Positions 11,270 to 22,600 of a stretch of DNA of 64,000 nt are shown here, piece after piece (within the stretch, counting starts at the first letter, position 1; each line of letters starts with the position of its first letter). The notes under the pieces were generated by a model. It was not told the origin of the DNA, searched no databases, and saw nothing but the letters and a program-made list of their open reading frames with translations. The DNA is from Micropterus salmoides (lineage: Eukaryota > Chordata > Actinopteri > Centrarchiformes > Centrarchidae): NCBI RefSeq assembly GCF_014851395.1, contig NW_024042261.1, forward strand, positions 33,805,942 through 33,869,941, in the 5' to 3' direction. The translations under genes and the position numbers were made by a program.

Positions 11270-11840
11270 GCGTCACCTTGATATCAGTGTCATTATATGT
11301 AGTCTCCCTGATTACAAGGTGAAATGTTCAATCCACCTGTTTCGTGTTTCCAAAGGTTTAAATTTAAGTTGCACAAACACTTTTAAGCAGAGGGGGCAGT
11401 GCTTAGCACTGTAGCCATCCTGTACGCAATTCTTTTGATAACTTTTGATCAGCGACTTTCATAGATGATCCCGCCAAAGTTTCAGGTCGATTGGGGAAAC
11501 CGTCTGGGACGAGTTTGCAAAAATAGGTTTTAGAGAAAAGAGATAAGAATTCATATAATTTGACATTTTTAGAGCAGAACACCATTGGAGCAAAGATGCA
11601 GATGAATCCAGAGATTAAAATAATGAAGAAGAATGAAGACTGACTCTAAATTAAGCCGTTTTCGAGATAATTGCAAAAACACAAAGTTAATAGTTATAGC
11701 GCCACCATGAGGTCAATAAGGGCCTTTTTTCTTTTTGCCTGAGTAGTGGATTGAATTTGCAACCTATGTGGCAAATTTTGGTGAGTTTTCGTCCAGCTGT
11801 TTTTTCTGCCCAAACACTTTAGCCCAAATGGATTCCTCTT
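11270..11840. repeat. dispersed repeat, copy 1
   Basis: Shares several blocks with 35150-36140: GTGAAATGTTCAA, AGCGCCACCATGAGGTC, and GGTGAGTTTTCGTCCAGC followed by CCCAAACACTT. It is an unnamed interspersed repeat, non-coding as far as can be seen. Confidence 0.65.
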
Positions 11841-12985
11841 ACCATCTTGATGTGTGTTACCCAGAAAATGCTAAACCTTTACCTACAATTCAAATGAACT
11901 CTATTTAACTCCCTCCCACTCACTCACACATGGACACACCGTCATATGTTTCTTGTGTCTACCCACCACAGATTCAGACCAGATGTGGTTACACAGCTGT
12001 GTAAGGCAACAGGCTGATCACAGATATCATCCCTCACTGAGGGTGGACTGGGACAGATGAATCCATTCTTTGGCATTCATGCAAGTTGATTACAGAGGTG
12101 AGCACGGAAAATTATCTTTCAAGCAAGTCCAAATTTCTTCAATTTATTTCTCTGTCAAATTCAGTCAGTCTTACATCCACTTAAACGATGACCATCTTTT
12201 ATTTTTCTTTGGACTGAATTTGACACTTTTATTTGTAGTGTGATCAACCACATGGTACCACAATTTTTTCAGCTTTATTTAATTGCGGGAAATTTAAAGG
12301 TGTCTTAAAGACACTAAACAAGTTAATCAGTTCATATTGGTCTGTAGCGTCACATTTAGTTTTTAGATTGACAACCGCACATAACCAAGTCTGGTTTCAA
12401 TGACATCTGGCGTTATTTTTTGCACAAATCTCGGTGTGGATTGCTCCTTACAAAGAATGAGATGGACCTGGTCCACATGCAGCATTACTCCTGGGTTTGG
12501 AAGCAGTATATGTTGCAGGGCTTTCTCCAGGGAATGGCTAGCTCAAATAGTGGCATCAGCAGGTAGAAGTGGTACTTTGTGTGGCAGCCTGAGATGCCAC
12601 AGACTTACTGGGGCACTTGCTGCTGTTTATAGCAACAGCCACTGAGCCTCCACAGTAACTACTGCCGACCTGCTGCTGTTTGTGGCAACTACCATCACTA
12701 CAGAGGAGAGTTTTTGAAACACTCAGTAGTATTATTCACTAGCTCACCAGATGCATGTTGACATTGACAGACCTGAATGGATGGATGCAGGTTGACATGC
12801 ATAGTAAAACCAAAGCAGTACCAATGGAAAGTTAGTCTTTTGCAGTAAAATAAAGTTTATAAAATAAATAGTGAATATAAATTGACAGTGAAATCAACAT
12901 TAAAAACAGTGTCAAATTAAAACCATTAAGTGATTATATTTTTGAAAATGTATAGAAACTTACTTACTAACTTACTAAGAATCCA
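11841..12985. other. intergenic, no gene recognised
   Basis: An 81-codon open frame at 12400-12645 has no recognisable domain and atypical composition, so I treat it as chance. No repeat family recognised. Confidence 0.4.
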
Positions 12986-13055
12986 AATCAGAAACAGCTT
13001 TATTGCCAACAAGGTTTTACACATCTAAGGAATTTTCTTTTGTATCTTGGTGCAT
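12986..13055. repeat. LINE/SINE-type 3' tail motif
   Basis: CAGCTTTATTGCCAAC with a following AAGGAATTT-like block resembles the common fish motif at 40738-40770 (CAGCTTTATTGTCAAC). It is a short relic only. Confidence 0.4.
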
Positions 13056-14025
13056 AACAAAAATGGTAGTATGCAGAAAACAAGTACTGAAGGTCAAGAA
13101 TCATAAATATAAAACTGACAATAAGATATAAAGGGAATATTAAAGGATATGTACTAACAGCAAAGTATAATTTGTGCAGGGATGTCAGGTATACTATGGA
13201 CTATGATTTTTTTTTAATAAAGGTTAAAAGTCTTTGTCCGTTATGTTTAAACCCAGTGATTTAAATCCTCAAATGATGAATTGTCTTCAGATCAAAAGGG
13301 ATTATATTAAAGACTTTCCAAAAATGCAGAAGCAACAAGTCTCTGGATTCTAAGTCTCTAAGAAACATGTTGAAAAAAAGTGTTTACACATAAATAAGAT
13401 TGGCATAGTGATGCATGGTGTAGAAAACACGAGGGAACTTTTTTATTTCTTAAAAATGTGTTTATTTTTGCCTCGTTATACAAAGTGCCTTTCAACCACA
13501 AGGTGGCAGCATTTATCAAATTATCTCCACTGTCGTCCTGCAGTCCTGCAGCTCTGTGTGTGTTACTAGCTGGACAGAAAGTAACATGATGGCTGAAAAG
13601 GTAATCTATAATTCTGATATAGTACGGTATATAAATATTTGTTTTCACATAAATCAACATTGTATGACCGTTGTTTGTATTTGACTTGTTTTACCCAAGT
13701 AATTATTAAAAATAGATTAATAATATAAAAAAGAGAATTTGTAAAGACTTTTCATTTCATTTTATCTTCTTTTACACGCATCTACAAGAAATTGGTTTAA
13801 GAAAGTACAGCTTTATACTTAAAATGTTTTTCCTGTCATATCCAGTACAAAGACCAGTGACGGTTCTAGACCTATTTTATTGAGGGGGCCAGGCTGGGGC
13901 CAGTTGTTTTGTCAGAGGGGCACATTCAATCCGGGACAAAAGAGATAAAGGCAATGTTCAAGCTTATCTTGTTTAGTATATAATGTAATGTTTTAGTATG
14001 TTTCTGTAACTTACAGTTATTTGTT
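13056..14025. other. intergenic, with one hAT-like end
   Basis: Mostly AT-rich. Near 13855-13935 an end resembling CAGTGACGGTTCTAGACC followed by GAGGGGGCCAGGCTGGGG looks like a dispersed hAT-type terminus. The opposite end was not found. Confidence 0.35.
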
Positions 14026-14850
14026 TCAGGTTTTGGTCCTGATGGGCCGCAGCCTCCTGCCAGAGGGGGGAGTCTGAAACAGTTTGTGTCCGGGATGGGA
14101 GGGGTCAGCTGCAATCTTTCCTGCAGGCCTCAGAGTCCTGGAGGCCAACCAATCACCTTCTCTGCAGAGCGAATGATACGCTGCAGCCTGCCCTTGTCCC
14201 TGGCAGTGGCAGCAGCGTACCAGATGGTGATGGAGGAGGAGAGGATGGACTTGATGATGGCGGTGTAGAAGTGAACCATCGTCGCCTTTGGCAGGCTGAA
14301 CTTCTTCAGCTGCTGCAGGAAGTACATCCTCTGCTGGGCCTTCTTGGTGAGGGAGGTTATGTTCAGCTCCCACTTGAGGTCCTGGGAGACGATGGTGCCC
14401 AGGAAGCGGAAGGAGTCCACAGTGGCGACTGTGGAGTCACCCAGGATGATGGGGAAGGGTGTGGCTGGGCTCTTACTAAAATCTACAATCATCTCCACAG
14501 TCAGTTTGTTGTGGCTGCACCAGGTCACCAGATGGTCCATCTCCCACCTGTAGGGCGGACTCATCCCCACCTTAGATGAGCCCACTGAGGGTGGTGTCAT
14601 CCGCAAATTTCTCCTTGTGTAACGGCTCGTCTCCATGATCTTGAGACTTTGCTGGGAGACACAGAGCAAACCCTCTTGCAACAGCACAAATAGATGTAGT
14701 ACTTATTGACGCTACAAACAAACTGGTACCAAATTCAGGCTTGGCTCTTGGACTAGTTAGTGGGATTCTTTGTCTCCATTTTGTATAAGACTTATTGGCT
14801 GGTGTCTCCCTGATGAAAAGATGGTTAATGTGGAGGATTTTGCACAATGT
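14026..14850 (-). mobile_element. L2/CR1-type LINE reverse transcriptase relic
   Basis: Minus-strand frames contain KFADDTTLSGL (the catalytic-loop motif C region), then VDSFRFLGTIVSQDLKWEL, KKAQQRMYFLQQLKKF and SITIWYAAATARDKGRLQRI, the usual order for the C-terminal half of a non-LTR reverse transcriptase. The frame breaks near 14130; the tail resumes as HPGHKLFQTPPSGRR in another frame. Most of the element is missing, including the endonuclease, so it is dead. Confidence 0.85.
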
Positions 14851-15948
14851 CTCAGTGTAGGATTGTTTGATAAGTGAAATAAAGACCAGGTACTGAGAAT
14901 AGCAAAGTATTATGAAGTAGGCCTAATGAAGTAAGGAGGTCATATTGACAACTTGCTTAGGACAGCTTGAAGTGTTGCCAGCATTAGCAATCTGTGGTTT
15001 AAAAGGTGGTGTGCTGGCCACTCAGGATGCTGCCGCTGGTCCTCTGAAATCATGCTGCTGCAGTATCAGCAAGATAAAGAGAATGGGGAACTAGCACTTG
15101 CTCACGAGGAGCGGCTCCGTGCTCGAGAACAAGCCCTGCAGATTGGGAGAAGACATGCAGCAGCTGAAAAAAATTCAAACAAATTTTGCAGGGCGAGGCA
15201 GTTCGAGAAAGATCCAACCAAACAGTATTTAATCTTTGAAAAACATTTAGTTTTTTCCTTGACAGTAGCATTCCAAGGTCACAGTGTGATTGGGGACGTG
15301 ATCAGTGCATTTATTTAATTTCCTCTTAGAACAAAAATGTGTGTAACTGCAAAAGCATAATGCTTTGACAATGCAAGCGATTCCATTTGTATGTACTATG
15401 GAACTGGGACACTGGTCTCCCCCCCTGTAGGAGGAAGATCTGCCATTTTCAAAGATCAAGTTTGCACTTCCTGTATTTTATAGCTGTTCCATGTTTTCCT
15501 GCTCTATATTTGTTACATGTTCACAAACGGTCCAGCAACACCCACCAACCCTTAAAGTAAGTGGAGCTCAGTCCTAGACAACATATTAAGTATTTATGTG
15601 TTCATGGTTTAAATATTTTAAATAACACCAGAATTTATTTATTAAAATAAGTTGTTTCTCAAGGATTGCTTTTCATTTTCCTATTTTTTTTTTCTGTGTA
15701 CCATCTGTCTGCTGTCTTACGAGGCACTTTCTGGAGGTGTTTGAAAACTCCTGGTGTAACCAGTTTACATCACTACTTCAAACAACAAAATAGTGCATAA
15801 AAATGTTAAAACAGTTGTTGAGGTGTAAAGTTGGATACATTTATTAAAAAAATTATTTTGGAAATTTATAAAAAGTAAAAAACTAAAAAAAAAATCTACA
15901 CACAGTTTACTGAACAGAAACATGAAAATAAAGCAATACAGCAATTAC
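14851..15948. other. intergenic, no gene supported
   Basis: A plus-strand frame at 15052-15318 encodes a charged, helix-like stretch (EERLRAREQALQIGRR) ending in unrelated sequence. It may be a fragment of a coiled-coil protein from a transposon but cannot be assigned. Confidence 0.35.
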
Positions 15949-16542
15949 CATATAAATAAACATGTGACATTAAATCAAATATATACACTTTATTTACACA
16001 AATATTATTTCTACTTAAAATAACAAACATGATAAAAACATTCTGCAATTTAAAAATCACTCTAATAAAATATGATAAAAGCAACTACCATCTAATAAAA
16101 CATGTGGCATTCATTCAAATATAAACAGTTTATTTACACCAATACTATTTCTACTTAAAATAACAAACTTGATGAAAACATTCTGAAATTTAAAAATCAC
16201 TCTAATAAAATATGATAAAAGCAACTGCCATCTAATCAAACATGTGGCATTCATTCAAATATAAACAGTTTATTTACACAAATACTATTTCTACTTAAAA
16301 TAACAAACTTGATGAAAACATTCTGAAATTTAAAAATCACTCTAATAAAATATGATAAAAGCAACTACCATCTAATAAAACATGTGGCATTCATTCAAAT
16401 ATAAACAGTTTATTTACACAAATACTATTTCTACTTAAAATAACAAACTTGATGAAAACATTCTGAAATTTAAAAATCACTCTAATAAAATATGATAAAA
16501 GCAACTGCCATCTAATAAAACATGTGGCATTTAATCAAATCT
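15949..16542. repeat. 140-bp tandem array
   Basis: Units begin at 15949, 16089, 16229, 16369 and 16509 (partial), an exact 140-base period. Units 2-4 are nearly identical; the first is more diverged. Each starts near CATCTAATAAAACATGTGGC. The last partial unit runs into the stop codon of the calcium channel gene, so the array would form the start of that 3' UTR. Confidence 0.92.
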
Positions 16543-19500
16543 ATAAATTACTCCTTAAAACAAGTAAATCTTCATGACTATGAGGGTCCCTCTGCGTTGA
16601 CGTGGGTGGAGCTGGGTCTGTCGCTCTCCCCAGGAGACGGTTAGCGCCATGCAATTCTTCCTCCTTTGGGAGAAGACAGCAGTCAGTAGGTTTGTTGTGA
16701 GATATAGAAATATTCTTCTTCCATTGGTACGACGATGTCAAAGTCAGAAATCAGAGCTTTGTTTATTAGTAGTTTGTATTTATTATTATTTTGTTCTTGT
16801 CATGTTCCCTCCCACAGCACAGTCCTTCTGTTCTAACCAAAGAATGGATGTATGTACTGCAAACGTACCTCTTTGGTGTCCTCCAGCGCTTGCATGATCG
16901 ATGCGACCACCAGGTTCACCAGCACAAACTGGGCCATAACCACGAAACTGATGAGGTACAACGGTGAGACCCAGGAAAGGTATCTCAAACAGTCATGCTC
17001 ACCAGGATGACATTCTCTTAGTGTGTCCTTGAGGGACACAAAGCAAGATTCAGAAAGGAAGAGGGACTGGCACACAGACTGAAGGCAACATTACAAAATC
17101 ATTCTTACTTAGAAACCACAGTATTTATAATAAACTGACAATCGGAAACTAAACGGTAGAGCAAAAGTTAGGATACAACATTATTGTAATGCTTTATTTT
17201 ATGGGTCTGTAATTTACTAACTATTCCCCAAACGATTCCCTGAGAAGTTTAGTTGAAAGAAATGCTCAATTTTAATCAAATGTAATTATTAATTTTTCAT
17301 ATATGTACTTCATATGTTAAATTGTTTGCTCCCTGTAGAAAAATTGTTTGGCTGACTTAATGTCCACTGACTAAACACTTCCTATGTTACACTAGCACCT
17401 AAGTGAAATAAATTAATTGGAAGTTGCCAACACTGTGCCAACATCTTCCCTATAATTAGAACCAAACTTTATTTACAGAACATTTCCCAGAAAATTATTA
17501 AGAAATCACAGACCCATAAAATAGCAAAGTTTCTTTAATGAGGAAATGGGGACTTGATGTCCCATGAATATCTCTTGCTCATCAACTGACCTCACTAAAT
17601 AAAAACTCTAACTACTGAAAAACATCTCACTTTTTAAAACAACCCCCGCAAGTCGTCCTATCAAATCACTCAGTCACTTTGGAGTGATCCCATTGGCTGG
17701 TAGGTGTGGATTAACTTTAAATAACCTTTGATGAAGGTGTTTGTTTGTAGTTCCAAATTAAACCACCGGTATTGAACTTGATGATGATATTTTTTATTTG
17801 ATTACATGTGGCATTTTGTTGGCCATAAGTGGGATAATTCCCTTCAAAGTTAAACATTCAATGCTTGTGACTGTTTGGTACTCTCCCTTACATAACTAGG
17901 TTTGAACATCACTGCTTTCTGAGTGGTTAGGGGATACAATGCTGTATGTATAGAACTTGTGTGTATTCATGAGGGAGTGAGTACATACTTTCAAAATCAC
18001 GTTCCAGTTGTCTCCGGTGCATAGGCCGTACAGCGTGATCAGGGCCACCCCAAAATGTCTGAAGTTGACTTCATCTTGTAAACCCAGGCACGGGTGGTCA
18101 TCATTGCATGCTGATAAACACAGAGGCACACAGCACAGCATTGGTATTTACTAGGCTGCCTCCTGAGGCTGACTCTCCTTGAGGATTAGCTAAAGGGTTT
18201 CTGGATTTCCTTGTCAACTATGTGGATACTGGGCAAATCTGGGATCAGCTCTGGAACCATGATCCTTTGCAGTAACCCCGTGTGAAGGTGTGTTCTGCTA
18301 GTAGTGTAACTTACCTAGCTTGCCATAGAGCTCCACTCCCACCGCAGCGTAGATGTAAAAGAAGAATGTGAAGAGCAGACAAATATTTCCAACCTGGAAT
18401 CAAAATCAGCGTTAGATCTCCTGCACAACAAACACTAAGATGTAGATACTCTAAATTCTCAACCAGGGGCTGGAGCCTTTTTGTACCTCAACTAAAAGGA
18501 ACTACTTTATTTGAGACAGGCTATGATTACAAACTTCCTCCATCTGTTGAGCTTAAAAGGACTGGATACCTTTAATTGATCAGTGATCACTTGCTGTACA
18601 GCCAACTTGTTTTATGAAGGCCAAAAATTTGGCCCTATCTGATGTGATTAGTTTTTATTAACATGCAAATGTTAAAATAAAACTGACTGGCGTGCACAGC
18701 ACGGTCGCAGGGTTTCTAGTGTGTAGACACGGGATAATATGATACCCAGAGATACCTCAGGGACAGAATCTTCATACTGTAACATGGGTAAACATTACAT
18801 AAACGTAAATCAAGCACAAATGCAGCAAGAGCTCTGTAAAACCAAATCATTTATATCGATTTATTTAGACAAAAGAATAAATAAATCCCTCAGTGTCTGT
18901 GTTTACCTGTGAAAGAGTCTTTATGATGGTTTTTAGCAGAACTCGTAGCTTTTTGAGCTTCAGGACTGAAGAGAGACACAAGAGTTGTCACAGATAACGT
19001 ATTTATATTTGTCACCCAAAGGTACCTTTAGAACTTCAGAAGATTTTACTTTGAGTGTGTGTATAGTACCTCGTACTAGTCTGAATATTCTACAAACTCT
19101 CAGGATGCTGGGATTAATGGGAACTATGTCTGTCATATTGATCTGGTGCAAAACGATGCTGACGATGGAAACCACGAGTACAGCAACGTCCAGCAGATTC
19201 CATCTAAACACAAACGTCATTAAACACTTCAGGTGCTTACACACAAATGCAAATAAAGGAAACTAATTTCTTGCTCATTCTACTGTGTCACCTGATTTTT
19301 ATGAACCTCCATATGCCAAACGCCACGAGCTTCAGCAGGACTTCAGTGATCATGATGAAGGTGACCACATAGAAGGAATACTCTGTAATCTTCCCTATAT
19401 ACTGAGCAGACACACAAAGGTTTATTTTATCGCCTCACAGAGTCAGTGCAAATCCAAATACATTTTTTGTGGCAGTTCGGATCTTGCAACTCCTGCAGAC

Positions 19501-19674
19501 AGTGAATGTGTGTGTGCATTACCGGAGGTTGATTGTAATGTTGGACAGCCATTATCACAACACTGATGACAATGATGACAGTCATGAAGAGGTCCAAGAA
19601 GCTGCTGCTACACAGAGAATGAATAGCTCGACGTATGTAGGAGTAGTGTGCGTAATATGGAATCTGTGCAGGCT
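16541..19674 (-). other. channel domain IV and C-terminal tail (exons 25-32)
   Basis: Exons: 19523..19674, 19292..19401, 19070..19203, 18907..18965, 18315..18393, 17989..18110, 16869..17027, 16541..16663. S4 runs across two exons as RVCRIFRLVRVLKLKKL and keeps its charges. The filter is LCTGDNWNVILK with Asp. S6 is FVLVNLVVASIMQALEDTK. The tail after S6 is only about 40 residues (EEELHGANRLLGRATD onward), whereas human Cav3 tails run to several hundred. The last acceptor (CTTCTCCCAAAG) is my choice by pyrimidine tract and frame; another upstream acceptor in the same frame is possible. Confidence 0.82.
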
Positions 19675-22600
19675 CTGGAACACACACACACACAAAGATG
19701 CATTCAGATGTACACACAGAAAAAGAAATATGTAAAAAACACTAAAAACATTTAGAGCTACTCTAATCAATATTATTATTACACCAACAATGGATCACAT
19801 GGGTACTTGCATGCAAAAGGAGTCACTCAAAGTGATGAAAACAAAGAGGATTATCACACCATTCTGCAGTTCATCTCAGGTCTACAGAGCATTTCAACGC
19901 TGGTTTTATGGTCCCCACTTTACTGTTTTGGTTCACTATCATCATCTCATCAATGTTACATCCAGCTGCGGCAGGCAGCTGTTTTTACCTCTGTTAAACC
20001 CACTGGTCGAAACCAGTCCGAATACATGCATCTCCCTGGCCAATATGATCAGCCACTGTTTGCATGACCTAACCAGTCATTCTCATTTGTTTGTTAGACT
20101 CTGAAAGGCAATGCTCAGAAAAATAGACCGCCAACAAGCCCCTTCATTCTCCTTACTGTTGCACTGGACTTTTCCTCCCTCTTCTAGTAACTCTCCATCA
20201 GTTCTTTTATGATTCTGCTGACACTGGTGGAAGGTCTCCACCATTACACCAATAAACATGTCGAGCAGAAGGAAGCTTATAATCATGAAGGAGATAAAGT
20301 AGAGCAGCATCCATTCGTTGTGATTCCTCACAGGCTGAGAGGAGAAGAGTAGAGAGGAGACATCAAGGGCGCATTTATTACACTGCTGTCTATAGAAGGT
20401 TGTCAAAACAACTTTTGTATAAATAACAGTGTAAACACATCAATAAGTTACTTTGCCAGCAGAAATACCTGTTGGTCCACTCCCACAGCATCCAGCCCAT
20501 CATACATGATGTTCACCCAGCCATCTTTAGAGAACATTACAAACAAGCTCATCAGAGCCTGAATGGGAAACAGAGAAATAACTGGTAAGTCAACACTTTG
20601 TTGCCCAGGTCCTACCATTTCTTTCTCCAGTAAAGACCTTCATTACAGTTAGATGAATATGGTGCTTTTGTTTAACCAACTTAAAAAGAAAACAGACAGC
20701 ACTCAGTGAGTACATACATCATCCAGTGTAATTATCTGACTGTGTTACTGTAGAGAGTAAGAGATCCTTTGGAAATCCTAGTTTCAAATCTCCATCATAA
20801 TTTACATAACGATAGATCATGTGATCATGCTGATTGGCTGAACATGATTTTTATGACAAAATCTAAAACCTGCCCTGTGTACTCGGTGGGTTAGTCTGTA
20901 CCTGAAGCAGGTTGTCGAAGTTGTACTTCCTTCGTACCCAGAGATAGTTGGCCGCCAGGCATTCAATCTTGGTGGTGATGTTTCTTATGTCCTCGCCCAC
21001 ACAGTAGTAGAACTTCCCTCTGAACAACTACAGTGTTTGTGTGAGATAAAGACAGACAGAGAGTGTCTGTAGTGTTATTTTATCACTGTCCTGATATCAT
21101 CTCAGCTGCATCAAAGCTAATAGGTGTTTACTATGAGTGCTTGACTAAAAACTGACCAGGGATCACGTTGTTCCTTTTTATAGCTTGACTGTCTGTCAGG
21201 GTAAAAGAAACTATGTGGTTGTGTGTGTGTGTGTGTGTCAACTTACCTGCACCCCAAGGATACCATAGAAGAAGAAGAAGGCACAGCAAATGAGAAGGAT
21301 GTTCCTGATGGGTTTAACCGAGGCCATTAGAGCATCAACAGCCAGCTTCAGTTTCGGAGCTCGCTTGATCACCCTGGAACACACAAACATAAATAAACAC
21401 ATGTTTGTAAGAGGCAGCACATGCAACTACAGACACAAACACGATATTAAATATGAAATAACATGGGATGCTTACACACAGACAGGAAATGAAGATGTTA
21501 ACTGGTATCAACACAAACAAACAGAAAACAAACATCAAATATACACAGAAATGAATGATGTACCTCAGTGGGCGAAGTGTGCGTATTAGGCGTAACACTT
21601 TGAGGATGGCCAGCATGTGATCGTCAGCTGTACTGACCAGAATGATGATGAAGTGGGCTAAAGACAGAATCGCCAAGAAACCATCCACCATATTCCAGGA
21701 AGACCGGAAGTAGCTCTGCTTTCCAATTATCAAACCAAAAGCTAGAACCTGGTATTAAAGCAACAATACACCGATTTAAAATTAAAACAATATAGATTCC
21801 TCAAAACACTGAAAATCAGCTGAAAATCTGAGCTACAAAAATAGATTTTAAGGTAAAAAAAACATCATTTCTACAGTTAAAAAACAAAACTAATGCTTAC
21901 CTTAACAAGCATCTCTACCAGGAAGATAGCAGAGAATAGATCACTAGAGAAATCCAGCAACCATCGCTCCTAAAGGGCAGAATGAGATTCATTTTTAACC
22001 TGTGCGTATTTTGTATTACATCTGATCAAACTACTATTACATATCAGTTGTTTTATTAATAAATACATCATGTCCAGCTTGATTGGATAGGTGTGTGTGT
22101 GTGTGTGTGTCCAAATACTCCGTGAGGGTTCACTGTATATCCCTGTCTGCAGTAACAGTTGTAGGTTACATGCAGTATATGTGTGTCTCACCATGCTTTT
22201 AGGGTCTATGCCAGGCATCTCAAAAGTAATGGTGACACAGTTCAGGAGAATGAAGAGCAGAATTATGCGGTCGAACATCTTGTGAGAGATCACACGATGG
22301 CAACAGATACGGAACCTACAGTCAGTGAAACAAAGGATTACTTTTAATACCCGTTTCATCATCTTACTGGTCAGTGTATGAAAGCATGATGGAAAAGCAC
22401 ATTATGTGTAGAATTTACATATTTATTAGTATATCATATTTTGTCTTTAGTTCCCAGCAGTATATAACATTAATTCCTAATGATATAAATAATCACGGTA
22501 ACGCATAATGGACCCTGATACCTGGCAGAAAATGAATAGATGGATTAAAGCTGCAGTAGGTCGGTAACTAGATTTTGAAAGCATCCAACCAAAAAAATGC

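Larger units (their letters stand above)
20157..22315 (-). other. channel domain III (exons 18-24)
   Basis: Exons: 22192..22315, 21901..21969, 21564..21748, 21247..21373, 20902..21027, 20469..20558, 20157..20334. S1 is FDRIILLFILLNCVTITFE. S4 reads ILKVLRLIRTLRPLRVIKR, fully charged. S5 is NILLICCAFFFFYGILGVQ. The pore is FVMFSKDGWVNIMYDGLD with Asp at the filter. S6 is SFLLLDMFIGVMVETFHQC. The III-IV linker is about 30 residues and ends YYAHYSYIRR in the next exon. Confidence 0.9.

Noticed and set aside
12400..12645. 81-codon frame rich in Cys, Ser and Trp
   Set aside because: No domain, no homologous copy and no splice or promoter context.
15052..15318. Charged helix-like 88-codon frame
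   Set aside because: It has no clear family, the C-terminal half looks random, and no splice context was found.
15949..16542. Possible CRISPR-like array
   Set aside because: Units of 140 bases repeat throughout with no unique spacers; this is a simple tandem array in a vertebrate genome.
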